A stretch of 64,000 nucleotides of DNA from contig NZ_CP043641.1 in NCBI RefSeq assembly GCF_014217625.1, forward strand, positions 3,224,001 through 3,288,000. Reading direction: 5' to 3'. The notes below the pieces were generated by a model. That model saw only the letters and a list, made by a program, of their open reading frames with translations, was not told where the DNA came from and searched no databases. A program made the translations under genes and the position numbers. Source of the stretch: Leifsonia shinshuensis. Lineage in GTDB: Bacteria > Actinomycetota > Actinomycetes > Actinomycetales > Microbacteriaceae. Positions 7,504-16,075 of this stretch are shown piece by piece; the first letter of the stretch is position 1, and each line of letters starts with the position of its first letter.

Positions 7504-9168
7504 ATGCGTCGGATCCTCATCGAGGGCGGCGGACACGGTCGCCGGCCGCAGCGCTCGCTCACCGAGTCGGTCGCCCGCGCCGCGCGCGAGTCGGGAGCCG
7601 GGCGTCGGCTCGCTGCCGCTCGTGCCAGGCTCGCGGACCGGCGCGTGTCGCTGCACTGGTCCAACCTGTTCGGCGTCGTCGCCCTCGCGTGTGTCGTCGT
7701 GCTGTTCGTCACCGGCCTCCTGTTGATGTTCTGGTACGCGCCGTCGAGTCAGCGGGCCGTCTACGAGGGCTCGTACGCGCCGCTCGTCGGTCAGGAGGCC
7801 TCCGCCGCCTACGTCTCGATCCTGCACACCTCGTTCGACATCGGCGGCGGCCTGCTCGTGCGGCAGGCGCATCACTGGGCCGCCCTCCTGCTGCCCGCTG
7901 CGATCATCCTGCAGCTCGCCGTCACCTTCTTCACCGCAGCCTTCCGCCGCCGTCGCGGGTCGTGGCTGGTGCTCTTCGGGCTGCTGATCGTCGCGCTGGC
8001 GGGAGGCTGGAGCGGCTACGCCCTGCCGGATGACATGCTCTCCGGCACCGGCCTGCGGATCTTCCAGGGCATCCTCCTCGGGATCCCCGTCGCGGGGACC
8101 TGGCTGTCGTGGCTGTTCTTCGGCGGCGGGTTCCCCGGGCGGATCATCGAGAACCTCTACCCCGTCCACATCGCCGTCGTCCCCGCCCTCCTGATCGGGC
8201 TGGTCTGGCTGCTCGCCCGCGGCTCGTCCCGCCGGGAGCCCGCGCGCTACCCGGGCGACGCGGGCGTGCCGGCCTACCCGGACGACGCGGTCCGGGCGGG
8301 GGGCCTGTTCGCGATCGTCACCGGCCTCCTCGTCCTGATGGCGGCGACGGTGACGGTGGCCCCGGTGTGGCTGTCCGGCCCGTCGTCGCCGGGCGACGCG
8401 TCGGCCGGCAGCCAGCCCGACTGGTACACGGGGTTCCTCGACGGCGCGCTGAGGCTGGTGCCCCCTGGCTGGGAGTTCGTGTGGCTGGGCCGCACCTGGA
8501 CCCTCGCGATCCTCATCCCCCTCGCGGTCGTCGGAGCGTTCCTCCTCGCCGTCGCGGCCTACCCGTTCTTCGAGCAGTGGGTGCGCGGCCCGGGACGGGA
8601 CGACGGGCTGCTCGACCGCCCGCGCAACGAGCCGACGCGCACCGGGCTGGGCGTCGCCGGGCTGGTCTTCTACGGAGCGCTCTGGGGTGCGGGCAGCGCC
8701 GACCTGGTCGCGACACAGTTCGGGATCGGGCTGGAGGACGTGGTCCACGCGTTCCAGGCGCTGGTCGTGCTGGGGCCGGTCGCGGCGTTCGTGCTCACCC
8801 GTCGCGTCTGCCTGGCGCTGCAGAAGAAGGATCGGGACCTGCTGCTGCACGGTTATGAGACCGGCCGGATCGTGCGGCTGCCCGGCGGCGAGTACGTGGA
8901 GGCGCACGCGCCGGTGCCGACGGAGCAGCGACAGCGCCTCGCCGGACCGCGCAGCGTGCCCCCGGTCGTCATCCGGCCGGACGAGTCGGGGAGGATCCGT
9001 CCCTGGACCCGGCTTCGTGCGCGCCTCGCGCGGACGTACCTCGAGGACCGGATCGTCGCGCTTCCGCCGGGACTGCCGAGCCGACAGGACCGCGGAACGC
9101 CCGACGCGAGCGGCACCGGCGAGGACGAAATCCATGAGACGAGCGCGGGACGAGCGGGAGCGGCCTGA
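7504..9168 (+). CDS. Orphan QcrB-like cytochrome b
   Basis: 554 aa membrane protein resembling actinobacterial QcrB, the cytochrome b subunit of the bc1/bcc complex. It has about nine hydrophobic segments. Helix B keeps its histidines (SILHTSFDIGGGLLVRQAHHW), and the quinol-site signature appears as PDWYTG. In helix D the first His is kept (YPVHIAVVP), but the second, 15 residues on in ordinary QcrB, is Leu (GLVWLL). One heme b, the bH position by homology, may therefore be lost. No qcrA, qcrC or oxidase genes are nearby. It is driven by promoter D, so it probably serves a stress role rather than core respiration. Confidence 0.8.
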   Translation: MRRILIEGGGHGRRPQRSLTESVARAARESGAGRRLAAARARLADRRVSLHWSNLFGVVALACVVVLFVTGLLLMFWYAPSSQRAVYEGSYAPLVGQEASAAYVSILHTSFDIGGGLLVRQAHHWAALLLPAAIILQLAVTFFTAAFRRRRGSWLVLFGLLIVALAGGWSGYALPDDMLSGTGLRIFQGILLGIPVAGTWLSWLFFGGGFPGRIIENLYPVHIAVVPALLIGLVWLLARGSSRREPARYPGDAGVPAYPDDAVRAGGLFAIVTGLLVLMAATVTVAPVWLSGPSSPGDASAGSQPDWYTGFLDGALRLVPPGWEFVWLGRTWTLAILIPLAVVGAFLLAVAAYPFFEQWVRGPGRDDGLLDRPRNEPTRTGLGVAGLVFYGALWGAGSADLVATQFGIGLEDVVHAFQALVVLGPVAAFVLTRRVCLALQKKDRDLLLHGYETGRIVRLPGGEYVEAHAPVPTEQRQRLAGPRSVPPVVIRPDESGRIRPWTRLRARLARTYLEDRIVALPPGLPSRQDRGTPDASGTGEDEIHETSAGRAGAA

Positions 9169-9544
9169 CCCGAGCGATACCGCGGCGGACGCGGCGGCCT
9201 CGGAGGCTCTTGCTGCTGAGGTCCTCGCGGCGGTCACGGCGGCCGACGTCGACCGGCTGATCCGTGCCGTCGGTCCGCAGCCGCGTATCACCGTCGACAG
9301 CGGGCAGGAGCAGGACGGCGCCGGCTGGCCGCTCCTTCTGCGCGCGCTGGGGTTCGCGGCTCCGGCCCGGCCGGCCTGGCGACTGCGCTCGGTGAACGGC
9401 GGTCCCGCCCTGGTCGGCAGCCGCGAGCGGAGCGTCGTGGTCGTCGTCGTGCTCGCAGGCGCCGTCGGCGCGGCCACCGACGTCTGGATCGTGACGAACC
9501 CGGACAAGCTCCGGCAGTGGAGCGTGTGGTTTCTCGAGGGGTGA
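9134..9544 (+). CDS. Second free-standing SnoaL/NTF2-like protein with NPDKL motif
   Basis: 136 aa, overlapping the end of the cytochrome b gene by 35 bp and so co-transcribed with it. Its fold elements are helices to residue ~45, PRITVDSG, WRLRSVNGGPALV, a Val-rich strand, then DVWIVTNPDKLRQW near the end. The NPDKL motif is the one seen at the end of ECF41 sigma tails, but no sigma2 or sigma4 is present. It could modulate the sigma factor by competing with its tail, or bind a small molecule. Neither role is shown. Confidence 0.6.
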   Translation: MRRARDERERPDPSDTAADAAASEALAAEVLAAVTAADVDRLIRAVGPQPRITVDSGQEQDGAGWPLLLRALGFAAPARPAWRLRSVNGGPALVGSRERSVVVVVVLAGAVGAATDVWIVTNPDKLRQWSVWFLEG

Positions 9545-9633
9545 ATGCTCCGGTCTACGAACGCGGTCAGGACTTCCAGAGGCGGGATGGAGTTTTCGCC
9601 AGTACCGTCGGCGGTTCACCACGAGGACAGGAG

Positions 9634-10671
9634 ATGATGGCGAGAGTGACGGACACCGAGCGCGTCGTGACCCGGCCGGACCCGTCCGGCGCTTCGACCG
9701 TCGGCGCGAGGAAGCCGCGATCGGGCGCCATCGATGTCGTGCGCGTTCTGGGCATCGTGGCCGTCGTCGCCGGTCACACCCTGCCTTTTCCGATCGTGCG
9801 GACCCTGCTCTACAGCTGGCATGTCCCGCTGTTCTTCGTGCTCGCCGGATATTTCTGGTCGCCGAGCCGCTCGCTCACGCAGGAGCTGACGACGCGGACC
9901 CGGACACTTCTGCGCCCGATGGTCACATGGTCGGTGCTGATCGGGGTCGTCTTCGTGGTCGTCGACCTGCAGTTCGAATCCAGCACCTGGCAGCGGCTGG
10001 CCGGCCCGTTGACCGACGGGGAGAACTCCGCGATGCCGTTCACGACGTTCTGGTTCGTGACGGCCCTGTTTTTCTCGGCCGTCTTCCTGCGCCTGCTGTG
10101 GCGGCTGCCGCGGATGGTGGTGTGGGCGGTTGCCGGTGTCGGACTGGTGCTGAGCTTCACTGTCGGACCCCTGCTGGCGGCCACCCCGCTCTCGGTGGGC
10201 TCCGCTGTGCCATGCGTCGCCTTCCTCGCGCTCGGCATCGTCGCGAAACGCCTCCGCCCGCGCGTCACCCGGCCTGGTCTGCTCGGAGGCGGACTCTTGG
10301 CGGTCTCGGCCGCACTCGTCCTCAGCGGAGTCGCGCTTCCGCTGGATATCAAGCAGGGCGACTACGGGACGCCGGTACTCAGTGCCCTGGTCGCCGTTGC
10401 GATCTCGTTCGGGCTCGTGCTCACCGCCGAATGGCTCTGCGAGCGGCTCCCGGAGTCGGTCGGTCGCATCGCCACCGTTCTCGCCTGCGGCGGGTTCGCT
10501 GTCGTGCTCGCGCACCCGGTGATCCTCTGGGCGATGACCCGGTTCGGTCCGCCCGTGCCGGACTGGATGCTGTTCGCGCTCTGCCTGCTGATCCCGTGGG
10601 CTGTCGCCCTCGGCGCCCTCCGCACGCGCGCGTCCGCGTGGCTGACCGGGTCGGAACCGCTCAGAGCGTAA
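9634..10671 (+). CDS. Acyltransferase family 3 membrane protein
   Basis: 345 aa with about ten membrane segments. The first carries DVVRVLGIVAVVAGHTLPFP, with the conserved His, followed by YSWHVPLFFVLAGYFW, the signature of the OatA/NodX-like acyltransferase 3 family. These enzymes move acyl groups from the cytoplasm onto cell-surface polysaccharide, peptidoglycan or lipid. GAGGACAGGAG precedes two adjacent ATGs (9634 and 9637), and either could be used. It stands alone between the sigma locus and the LacI gene, and the acceptor is unknown. Confidence 0.8.
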   Translation: MMARVTDTERVVTRPDPSGASTVGARKPRSGAIDVVRVLGIVAVVAGHTLPFPIVRTLLYSWHVPLFFVLAGYFWSPSRSLTQELTTRTRTLLRPMVTWSVLIGVVFVVVDLQFESSTWQRLAGPLTDGENSAMPFTTFWFVTALFFSAVFLRLLWRLPRMVVWAVAGVGLVLSFTVGPLLAATPLSVGSAVPCVAFLALGIVAKRLRPRVTRPGLLGGGLLAVSAALVLSGVALPLDIKQGDYGTPVLSALVAVAISFGLVLTAEWLCERLPESVGRIATVLACGGFAVVLAHPVILWAMTRFGPPVPDWMLFALCLLIPWAVALGALRTRASAWLTGSEPLRA

Positions 10672-10753
10672 CGGTCGGCGCGAGCCGAAGGCCGGACCCG
10701 GATCAGGTTTCGAACTGCCGCCACCTATGATCGACTTTCGAGGAGGTGCCGGA

Positions 10754-11758
10754 ATGGCTGCGACGATGGCTGACGTGGCGCGCATCGCGGGCGTCTCGAA
10801 GAAGACCGTCTCGAACTTCTTCAACGGCTACCCGTACATGCGCGACGAGACGCGGCAGCGCATCGAGGCCGCCATCGAGGAGCTGAACTACAAGGTCAAC
10901 ATCTCCGCGCGCAACCTCAGCTCCGGGCGCACCGGCACCATCGGGCTCGCGGTGCCCGAGCTCGCACACCCCTACTTCGCCGAGCTGTCGCAGGCCGTCG
11001 TCACAGCGGCGCAGCGGCGCGGTATGAACGTGCTCGTGGAGGTCACCGACGGCGACCGGGAGCATGAGCTCGCGGTGCTCAACGGCGTCGGAGGCCGCAG
11101 CGTCGACGGAGTGATCTTCGAGCCCATCGCCCTGGAGTCCGCCGACATCGAGGCGGCGACGACCGACGTGCCGCTCATCCTCATCGGCGACCGCGTGCAC
11201 GAGGGGCGCTTCGACTTCATCGCCGTCCCGAACGAGGCCGGGGCGCACGACGCGACCGCCCACCTCCTGCGCGCCGGCCGTCGCCGGATCGTCGCACTCG
11301 GGATGGAGGACTCCGCGGAGCCCACCGCTGCGGCCCGACGTCACCGCGGCTATCTCCAGGCGCTCGCGGAGGCCGGGGTCGAGCCCGACGAGCGGCTGTT
11401 CGTCGGCCCGATCCCCTGGACGCGCACCGCCGGTTACGACGCCATCGCCGACCTCCTCGCCGCCGGTGTCGCTTTCGACGCGGTGTTCGGCTACAACGAC
11501 GCGCTCGCCCTCGGCGCGATGAGCCGCCTGAAGCAGGACGGCGTTCGCGTCCCGCAGGAGGTCGCCGTCGTCGGCTTCGACAACGTCGAGGAGGGGCGCT
11601 TCGCCAGCCCCACCCTGACCACGATCGAGTCGGGCCGCGAGTGGATGGCGCAGAAGGCCGTCGAGCTGCTGGCCCAGCGCCTCGACGACCCGGAGTCGCG
11701 CCCCGGCTCGGCGCTGCTGATGGCCGACCACCGGCTCGTCGCCCGCGACTCGGCGTAG
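10754..11758 (+). CDS. LacI-family transcriptional regulator of the glycan cluster
   Basis: 334 aa. An N-terminal LacI helix-turn-helix (TMADVARIAGVSKKTVSNFF, residues 4-23) with hinge helix is followed by a periplasmic-binding-protein-like sugar domain (from GTIGLAVPELAHPYF to VVGFDNVEEGRFASPTLTTIE). AGGAGGT precedes the ATG at 10754. It lies just before, and in the same direction as, the GH127-ABC-GH2 operon. That operon's promoter contains a perfect palindrome with the central CCGG typical of LacI operators, so it is most likely the local repressor released by an imported oligosaccharide or its product. Confidence 0.9.
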   Translation: MAATMADVARIAGVSKKTVSNFFNGYPYMRDETRQRIEAAIEELNYKVNISARNLSSGRTGTIGLAVPELAHPYFAELSQAVVTAAQRRGMNVLVEVTDGDREHELAVLNGVGGRSVDGVIFEPIALESADIEAATTDVPLILIGDRVHEGRFDFIAVPNEAGAHDATAHLLRAGRRRIVALGMEDSAEPTAAARRHRGYLQALAEAGVEPDERLFVGPIPWTRTAGYDAIADLLAAGVAFDAVFGYNDALALGAMSRLKQDGVRVPQEVAVVGFDNVEEGRFASPTLTTIESGREWMAQKAVELLAQRLDDPESRPGSALLMADHRLVARDSA

Positions 11759-11787
11759 AGCGCGCCGGATCGATTCCGGGACCTCGC

Positions 11788-11839
11788 TTGACATCGCGGT
11801 AGTACACCGGTGTACTATCACTCTTGTTCACCGGTGCAC
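11788..11839 (+). promoter_or_regulatory. Core promoter with two LacI-type operators
   Basis: A -35 TTGACA (11788-11793), a 17-base spacer and a -10 TGTACT (11811-11816). The -10 lies inside a perfect 18-bp palindrome TAGTACACCGGTGTACTA (11800-11817). A second imperfect box GTTCACCGGTGCAC (11826-11839) is centred 24 bp downstream. This layout would block polymerase binding and is consistent with repression by the LacI protein encoded just upstream. Confidence 0.75.
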
Positions 11840-11881
11840 TACATCGGTGCACCAGCACTGACTCAACGAGGAGGAACCTCC

Positions 11882-13753
11882 GTGGATAGCTCGACCGACA
11901 CGATCGCCGCTCCGGCAGCACCGGCCGCAACGACCGCACGGCGCCCCGTCGACCTGCGGAGCGTCACGCTCGGCTCGGACTTCCTGGGGGACTGGCAGCG
12001 GCTCAACCGCGAGGCGACGATCCCGCACTGCGTCGAGCGCATGGAGACCACCGGAGTACTGGACAACTTCCGCCGCCTCGCCGGCGAGAGCGACGCCCCC
12101 TTCCGCGGACCGCTGTTCGCCGACTCCGACCTCTACAAGACGCTGGAGGCCATCGGCTGGGAGGCCGTCCGCGGCGAGATCGCCGAGTTCCAGGACTTCG
12201 CCGACGAGGCCATCCGGCTCATCGCGGCTGTGCAGCAGCCCGACGGCTACGTGAATACGTACTACCAGGGCCCGCACGCCGGCGAGCGGTTCACCGACCT
12301 GCCGCAGGGGCATGAGCTGTACTGCCTCGGCCACCTCGTGCAGGCGGCGATCGCGTGGGCGCACGCCGGCCGCACCGACCTGCTCGACATCGCGCTCCGC
12401 TACGTCGAGCTCGTGCACGAGACCTTCGGCCAGGGGGCGCGCGACGACATCGACGGGCACCCCGAGATCGAGACTGCGCTGGTCGAGCTCTCCCGCCTGA
12501 CCGGCGACGGCCGGCACCGCGAGCTCGCCCGGCGCATGGTGGAGCTCCGCGGGCACCGGACCATCGGCGAGGGCCAGTTCGGCGGCGCGTACTACCAGGA
12601 TCAGGTGCCGGTGCGTCAGGCCCGCGAGGTCACCGGCCACGCTGTCCGGCAGCTCTACCTCCTCGCCGGCGTCGCCGACCTCCAGCTCGACGACCCGGAC
12701 GCCGGGTACGCCGACGCCCTCGACGCCCTCTGGCGCAGCGAGCACGAGCACAAGCTCTACATCACCGGAGGCGTCGGCTCCCGGCACCGCGGAGAGGCCT
12801 TCGGCGACCCCTACGAGCTGCCGGCCGACCGCGCCTACTCCGAGACCTGCGCCGCGATCGCGAACCTGCACTGGAACTGGCGGATGCTGCTCCTGCACGG
12901 CGACGCCCGCTACGCCGACGAGATGGAGCGCGGTCTCTACAACGCGATCGCCGTCTCGACCGCGATCGACGGCCGCTCCTTCTTCTACTCCAACCCGCTG
13001 CAGCTGCGCGCCGGCCACTCCCACGAGGAGGACGCCCCCTCGGCCCGCCTCGACTGGTACGACTGCGCCTGCTGCCCGCCGAACCTCGCCCGGCTGCTCG
13101 CCAGCATCGGCGGCTACCTGGTCACGCGGTCCGACGACGCCGTGCAGTTCCAGCTCTACGCCGACGGCGTGTACGACCTCGGCGGCGACCTCCGGGCGAC
13201 GGTCCGGACGGGGTACCCGTGGCAGGGCGCGGTCCGCATCGAAATCTCCCGGCCGTCGGCCGAGACCACCGAGCTCCGCATCCCCGGCTGGGCGGCAGGT
13301 GCGCGGCTCACGGTCGACGGCGTCGAGGCGCCGAGCCCGGCTCCCGGCTACGCGGCCGTCGCTCCTGGAGCCTCCGTCATCGAACTCGAGCTCCCGATCG
13401 AGGCCGTCGCCCAGTCGGCGCACCCGTGGGTGGACGCCGTGCGCGGCTCCCTCGCGATCCGTCGCGGCCCGGTCTACTACGCGCTCGAGTCCGCCGACCT
13501 CCCGCGGGACGTCGCCGTCGAGGACGTCGTCATCCCGGCCGCGCCGCGCATCGAGGAGGCGGGCTGGGATGCCGGACTCGGCGTCCCCACCCTCCGCATC
13601 CCCGGCGCAGCCCGTCGTCCCGCGGCGGCCGTCCTGTACGCGGAGCCGACCCCGGCGGCGGGCGCCGACCTCGGCGCGGTCACCGTCATCCCCTACTTCC
13701 GCTGGGCCAACCGGTCCCAGGGAGCAATGCGCGTCTGGATGCCCACCAGCTGA
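11882..13753 (+). CDS. GH127 beta-L-arabinofuranosidase
   Basis: 623 aa glycoside hydrolase family 127 enzyme with no signal peptide, so it acts in the cytosol on imported sugar. By comparison with the HypBA1 enzyme, the zinc/cysteine centre is visible: Glu321 and Cys323 in YSETC, Cys397 and Cys398 in CACCPPN. One of the last two would be the nucleophile. Glu305, 16 residues before Glu321, fits the acid/base. The GTG start at 11882 has AGGAGG upstream. It is the first gene of the LacI-controlled operon, followed by a sugar ABC importer and a GH2 enzyme. Family activities include removal of beta-L-arabinofuranose; the true substrate here is not shown. Confidence 0.88.
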   Translation: MDSSTDTIAAPAAPAATTARRPVDLRSVTLGSDFLGDWQRLNREATIPHCVERMETTGVLDNFRRLAGESDAPFRGPLFADSDLYKTLEAIGWEAVRGEIAEFQDFADEAIRLIAAVQQPDGYVNTYYQGPHAGERFTDLPQGHELYCLGHLVQAAIAWAHAGRTDLLDIALRYVELVHETFGQGARDDIDGHPEIETALVELSRLTGDGRHRELARRMVELRGHRTIGEGQFGGAYYQDQVPVRQAREVTGHAVRQLYLLAGVADLQLDDPDAGYADALDALWRSEHEHKLYITGGVGSRHRGEAFGDPYELPADRAYSETCAAIANLHWNWRMLLLHGDARYADEMERGLYNAIAVSTAIDGRSFFYSNPLQLRAGHSHEEDAPSARLDWYDCACCPPNLARLLASIGGYLVTRSDDAVQFQLYADGVYDLGGDLRATVRTGYPWQGAVRIEISRPSAETTELRIPGWAAGARLTVDGVEAPSPAPGYAAVAPGASVIELELPIEAVAQSAHPWVDAVRGSLAIRRGPVYYALESADLPRDVAVEDVVIPAAPRIEEAGWDAGLGVPTLRIPGAARRPAAAVLYAEPTPAAGADLGAVTVIPYFRWANRSQGAMRVWMPTS

Positions 13754-13809
13754 GCATCTCGGCGGCACGCCGACCCGCTCGGCACCCCACCCATGAGAGA
13801 GGAAACGCA

Positions 13810-15096
13810 ATGAGGCGTCGCACCACGTCCCTCATCGCAGTGGCTGCCGTCGCAGTCGCGGCGATGGCACTGTCCGGCTGTTCCGGGGGCAGCTCCGGAA
13901 GCGGCTCGAAGACCATCAGCGTCTGGGTCCGCGACTCGGAGTCCACCCTGATCACCAAGCTCGCAGCCGACTTCAACAAGACCCACACAGACCAGCAGGT
14001 GAAGGTCACGATCGTGCCCTCCGCCGACTACGTCCAGAAGTTCGGCACCGCCGCCGCGGGCGGCAACGCCCCCGACGTCGCGTCGATGGACCTGGTCTAC
14101 GCGCCCTACTTCGCCTCCGTCGGCGCCCTGACCGACATCAGCGACAAGGTGAAGACGCTGCCCTGGAAGAACGACATGAGCCCCGCCCACGTCTCGCAGG
14201 GGAAGTACCAGGGCAAGACCTATGCGCTGCCGTTCACCGGCGATGTCTCGGTCATGTATTACAACAAGGCGCTCTTCACGCAGGCCGGGCTCGACCCGGA
14301 GAAGCCGCCGGCGACGATGGCGGAGGTCCAGGCCGACGCCGAGAAGATCGCCGCCATCGGCAACGGCACCTACGGCTTCGCGTTCTCCGGCGCCTGCGGC
14401 GGCTGCAACATCTTCTCGATGGGCCCCTACATCTGGGCGCAGAAGGGCAACCTCCTGTCGGCCGACGGCAAGAAGGCGCAGTTCGACAGCCCCGAGGTGA
14501 CGAACACGCTGCAGATGTACCGCGACCTGTGGACGAAGAACGCCATGCCGCAGCTGGTCAAGACCGACAGCGGCTCCAACGCGGGCGACGCCTTCAAGCA
14601 GGGCAAGGTCGGCATCTTCAACTGGGGCGACTTCTACCTGTCCTCGCTCACCGACCCGACCGCCGGCGCCAAGTTCGACTGGGGCGTCGCGCTCATCCCG
14701 GGTGCGAGCAGCGGTCAGAGCGCGTCGTTCGCCGGCGGCGACGACATCGCCATCCCGTCGGGCTCGAAGAACCCGGAGGGCGCGTGGACCTTCCTCAAGT
14801 GGGTGACCGACAAGAACGCCCAGACGATCATGGCCGACAACGGCGTGATGCCCATCCGGCTCGACCTGCTCGACAGCATCTACACCGGCAAGGACCCGCG
14901 CAACACGGTCTTCGCCGAAGCGCTCGCCAAGGGGCACGTCCCGTACAGCGTGGTCGAGAACGAGCTCATCAACGACTCGAACGGAGTCTGGTCGACCATG
15001 ATCCAGGACGCCGTCTTCGGGTCGGGCACCGTCAAGGACGCCCAGGCCAAGGCGCAGAAGGCCGCCCAGGCGATCCTCGACAAGAACGGCAAGTGA
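13810..15096 (+). CDS. Sugar ABC transporter substrate-binding lipoprotein
   Basis: 428 aa extracellular solute-binding protein, family 1. It has a lipoprotein signal (MRRRTTSLIAVAAVAVAAMA, then the lipobox LSGC) and a Gly/Ser linker. The binding-protein core includes a YYNKALFTQAGLDPEKPP block and GGDDIAIPSGSKNPEGAW, typical of oligosaccharide binders. It would deliver a sugar to the two permeases downstream. No ATPase is in the cluster; a shared MsiK-type ATPase elsewhere is usual in actinobacteria. It lies 56 bp after the GH127 gene. Confidence 0.92.
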   Translation: MRRRTTSLIAVAAVAVAAMALSGCSGGSSGSGSKTISVWVRDSESTLITKLAADFNKTHTDQQVKVTIVPSADYVQKFGTAAAGGNAPDVASMDLVYAPYFASVGALTDISDKVKTLPWKNDMSPAHVSQGKYQGKTYALPFTGDVSVMYYNKALFTQAGLDPEKPPATMAEVQADAEKIAAIGNGTYGFAFSGACGGCNIFSMGPYIWAQKGNLLSADGKKAQFDSPEVTNTLQMYRDLWTKNAMPQLVKTDSGSNAGDAFKQGKVGIFNWGDFYLSSLTDPTAGAKFDWGVALIPGASSGQSASFAGGDDIAIPSGSKNPEGAWTFLKWVTDKNAQTIMADNGVMPIRLDLLDSIYTGKDPRNTVFAEALAKGHVPYSVVENELINDSNGVWSTMIQDAVFGSGTVKDAQAKAQKAAQAILDKNGK

Positions 15097-15151
15097 ACCA
15101 CCGAGGGGCGGGCCGTCCGGCTCGCCCCTCGCCACCTCGGGAGAGACCAGC

Positions 15152-16075
15152 ATGACCGCACTTCAGCAGGCGGCGCCGCCGCCGCGAACCTCCAGGAACC
15201 GCCTCGGGCGCCGACGCGCGCTCTTCGGCCTCGTGCTCAGCCTGCCGGCGTTCATCCTGCTCGGGGTGTTCTTCATCTGGCCGTTCCTGCGCACCATCTA
15301 CATGTCGCTGAGCGACTGGCCGCTGCTCGGCACGCCGCACTTCATCGGCCTCGGCAACTACCTCGAGGCCTTCCAGGACGACCAGTTCCTGCACGCCGTG
15401 GGATTCACCTTCCTCTACACGATCGTCATCACACCGATCCTGATCGCGCTCGCGTTCGGGCTGGCCTTCCTCGTGCGGAGGCGCACGCGGGCCGCGCGGT
15501 TCTTCCAGACCGTCTACTTCCTGCCGGTCGTCATCGGCCTCGCCGCGGGGAGCTACATCTGGCAGTTCATGTGGCAGTCCGATATCGGGCCGACCACGAC
15601 GCTGCTCGGCCACCTCGGGCTCGTCGACCCCCGGACGAACTTCTTCGCCGAGTTCGGCTCGGCCTTCCTGATCGTGCTTGGGATGGTCACCTGGAAGGTC
15701 GTCGGGCTGCAGATGCTGCTCGTGCTCTCGGGCATGCAGGCGATCCCGGAGGAGGTGACCGAGGCCGCGCGCATCGACGGCGCGACGGGATGGCAGACCT
15801 TCTGGCACATCACCGTTCCCCTGCTGCGCCCCACGCTCGCACTCGTGCTCGTCTTCTCGGTCGCCGGCTCGTTGCTCGCGTTCGACCAGTTCTACATCCT
15901 GACGGTGGGCGGCCCGTCCGGCTCGACGCTGACCGCGGTCTACGAGATCTACCGCGCCGGATTCGTGCAGTTCCGCGTCGGCTACGCCTCGGCGCTCTCC
16001 ATCCTCCTGATGATCGTGCTCGGGCTCGTCAGCGCCGGGCAGATGCTCCTGCTTCGGAACTCGGACAACTCATGA
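15152..16075 (+). CDS. Sugar ABC transporter permease (MalF/LacF type)
   Basis: 307 aa, six membrane segments. The binding-protein-dependent transport signature is EEVTEAARIDGATGWQTFWHITVPLL (about 200-225), the EAA loop that contacts the ATPase. The ATG at 15152 follows a GGGAGAG site. Its stop overlaps the start of the second permease (ATGA). It forms the transmembrane pore with that partner for the sugar captured by the upstream lipoprotein. Confidence 0.93.
   Translation: MTALQQAAPPPRTSRNRLGRRRALFGLVLSLPAFILLGVFFIWPFLRTIYMSLSDWPLLGTPHFIGLGNYLEAFQDDQFLHAVGFTFLYTIVITPILIALAFGLAFLVRRRTRAARFFQTVYFLPVVIGLAAGSYIWQFMWQSDIGPTTTLLGHLGLVDPRTNFFAEFGSAFLIVLGMVTWKVVGLQMLLVLSGMQAIPEEVTEAARIDGATGWQTFWHITVPLLRPTLALVLVFSVAGSLLAFDQFYILTVGGPSGSTLTAVYEIYRAGFVQFRVGYASALSILLMIVLGLVSAGQMLLLRNSDNS

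Noticed and set aside
6241..9507. 1088-codon minus-strand open frame under the sigma and cytochrome b genes
   Set aside because: Low-complexity Arg/Glu/Gly/Gln composition and full overlap with well-supported plus-strand genes mark it as a shadow frame.
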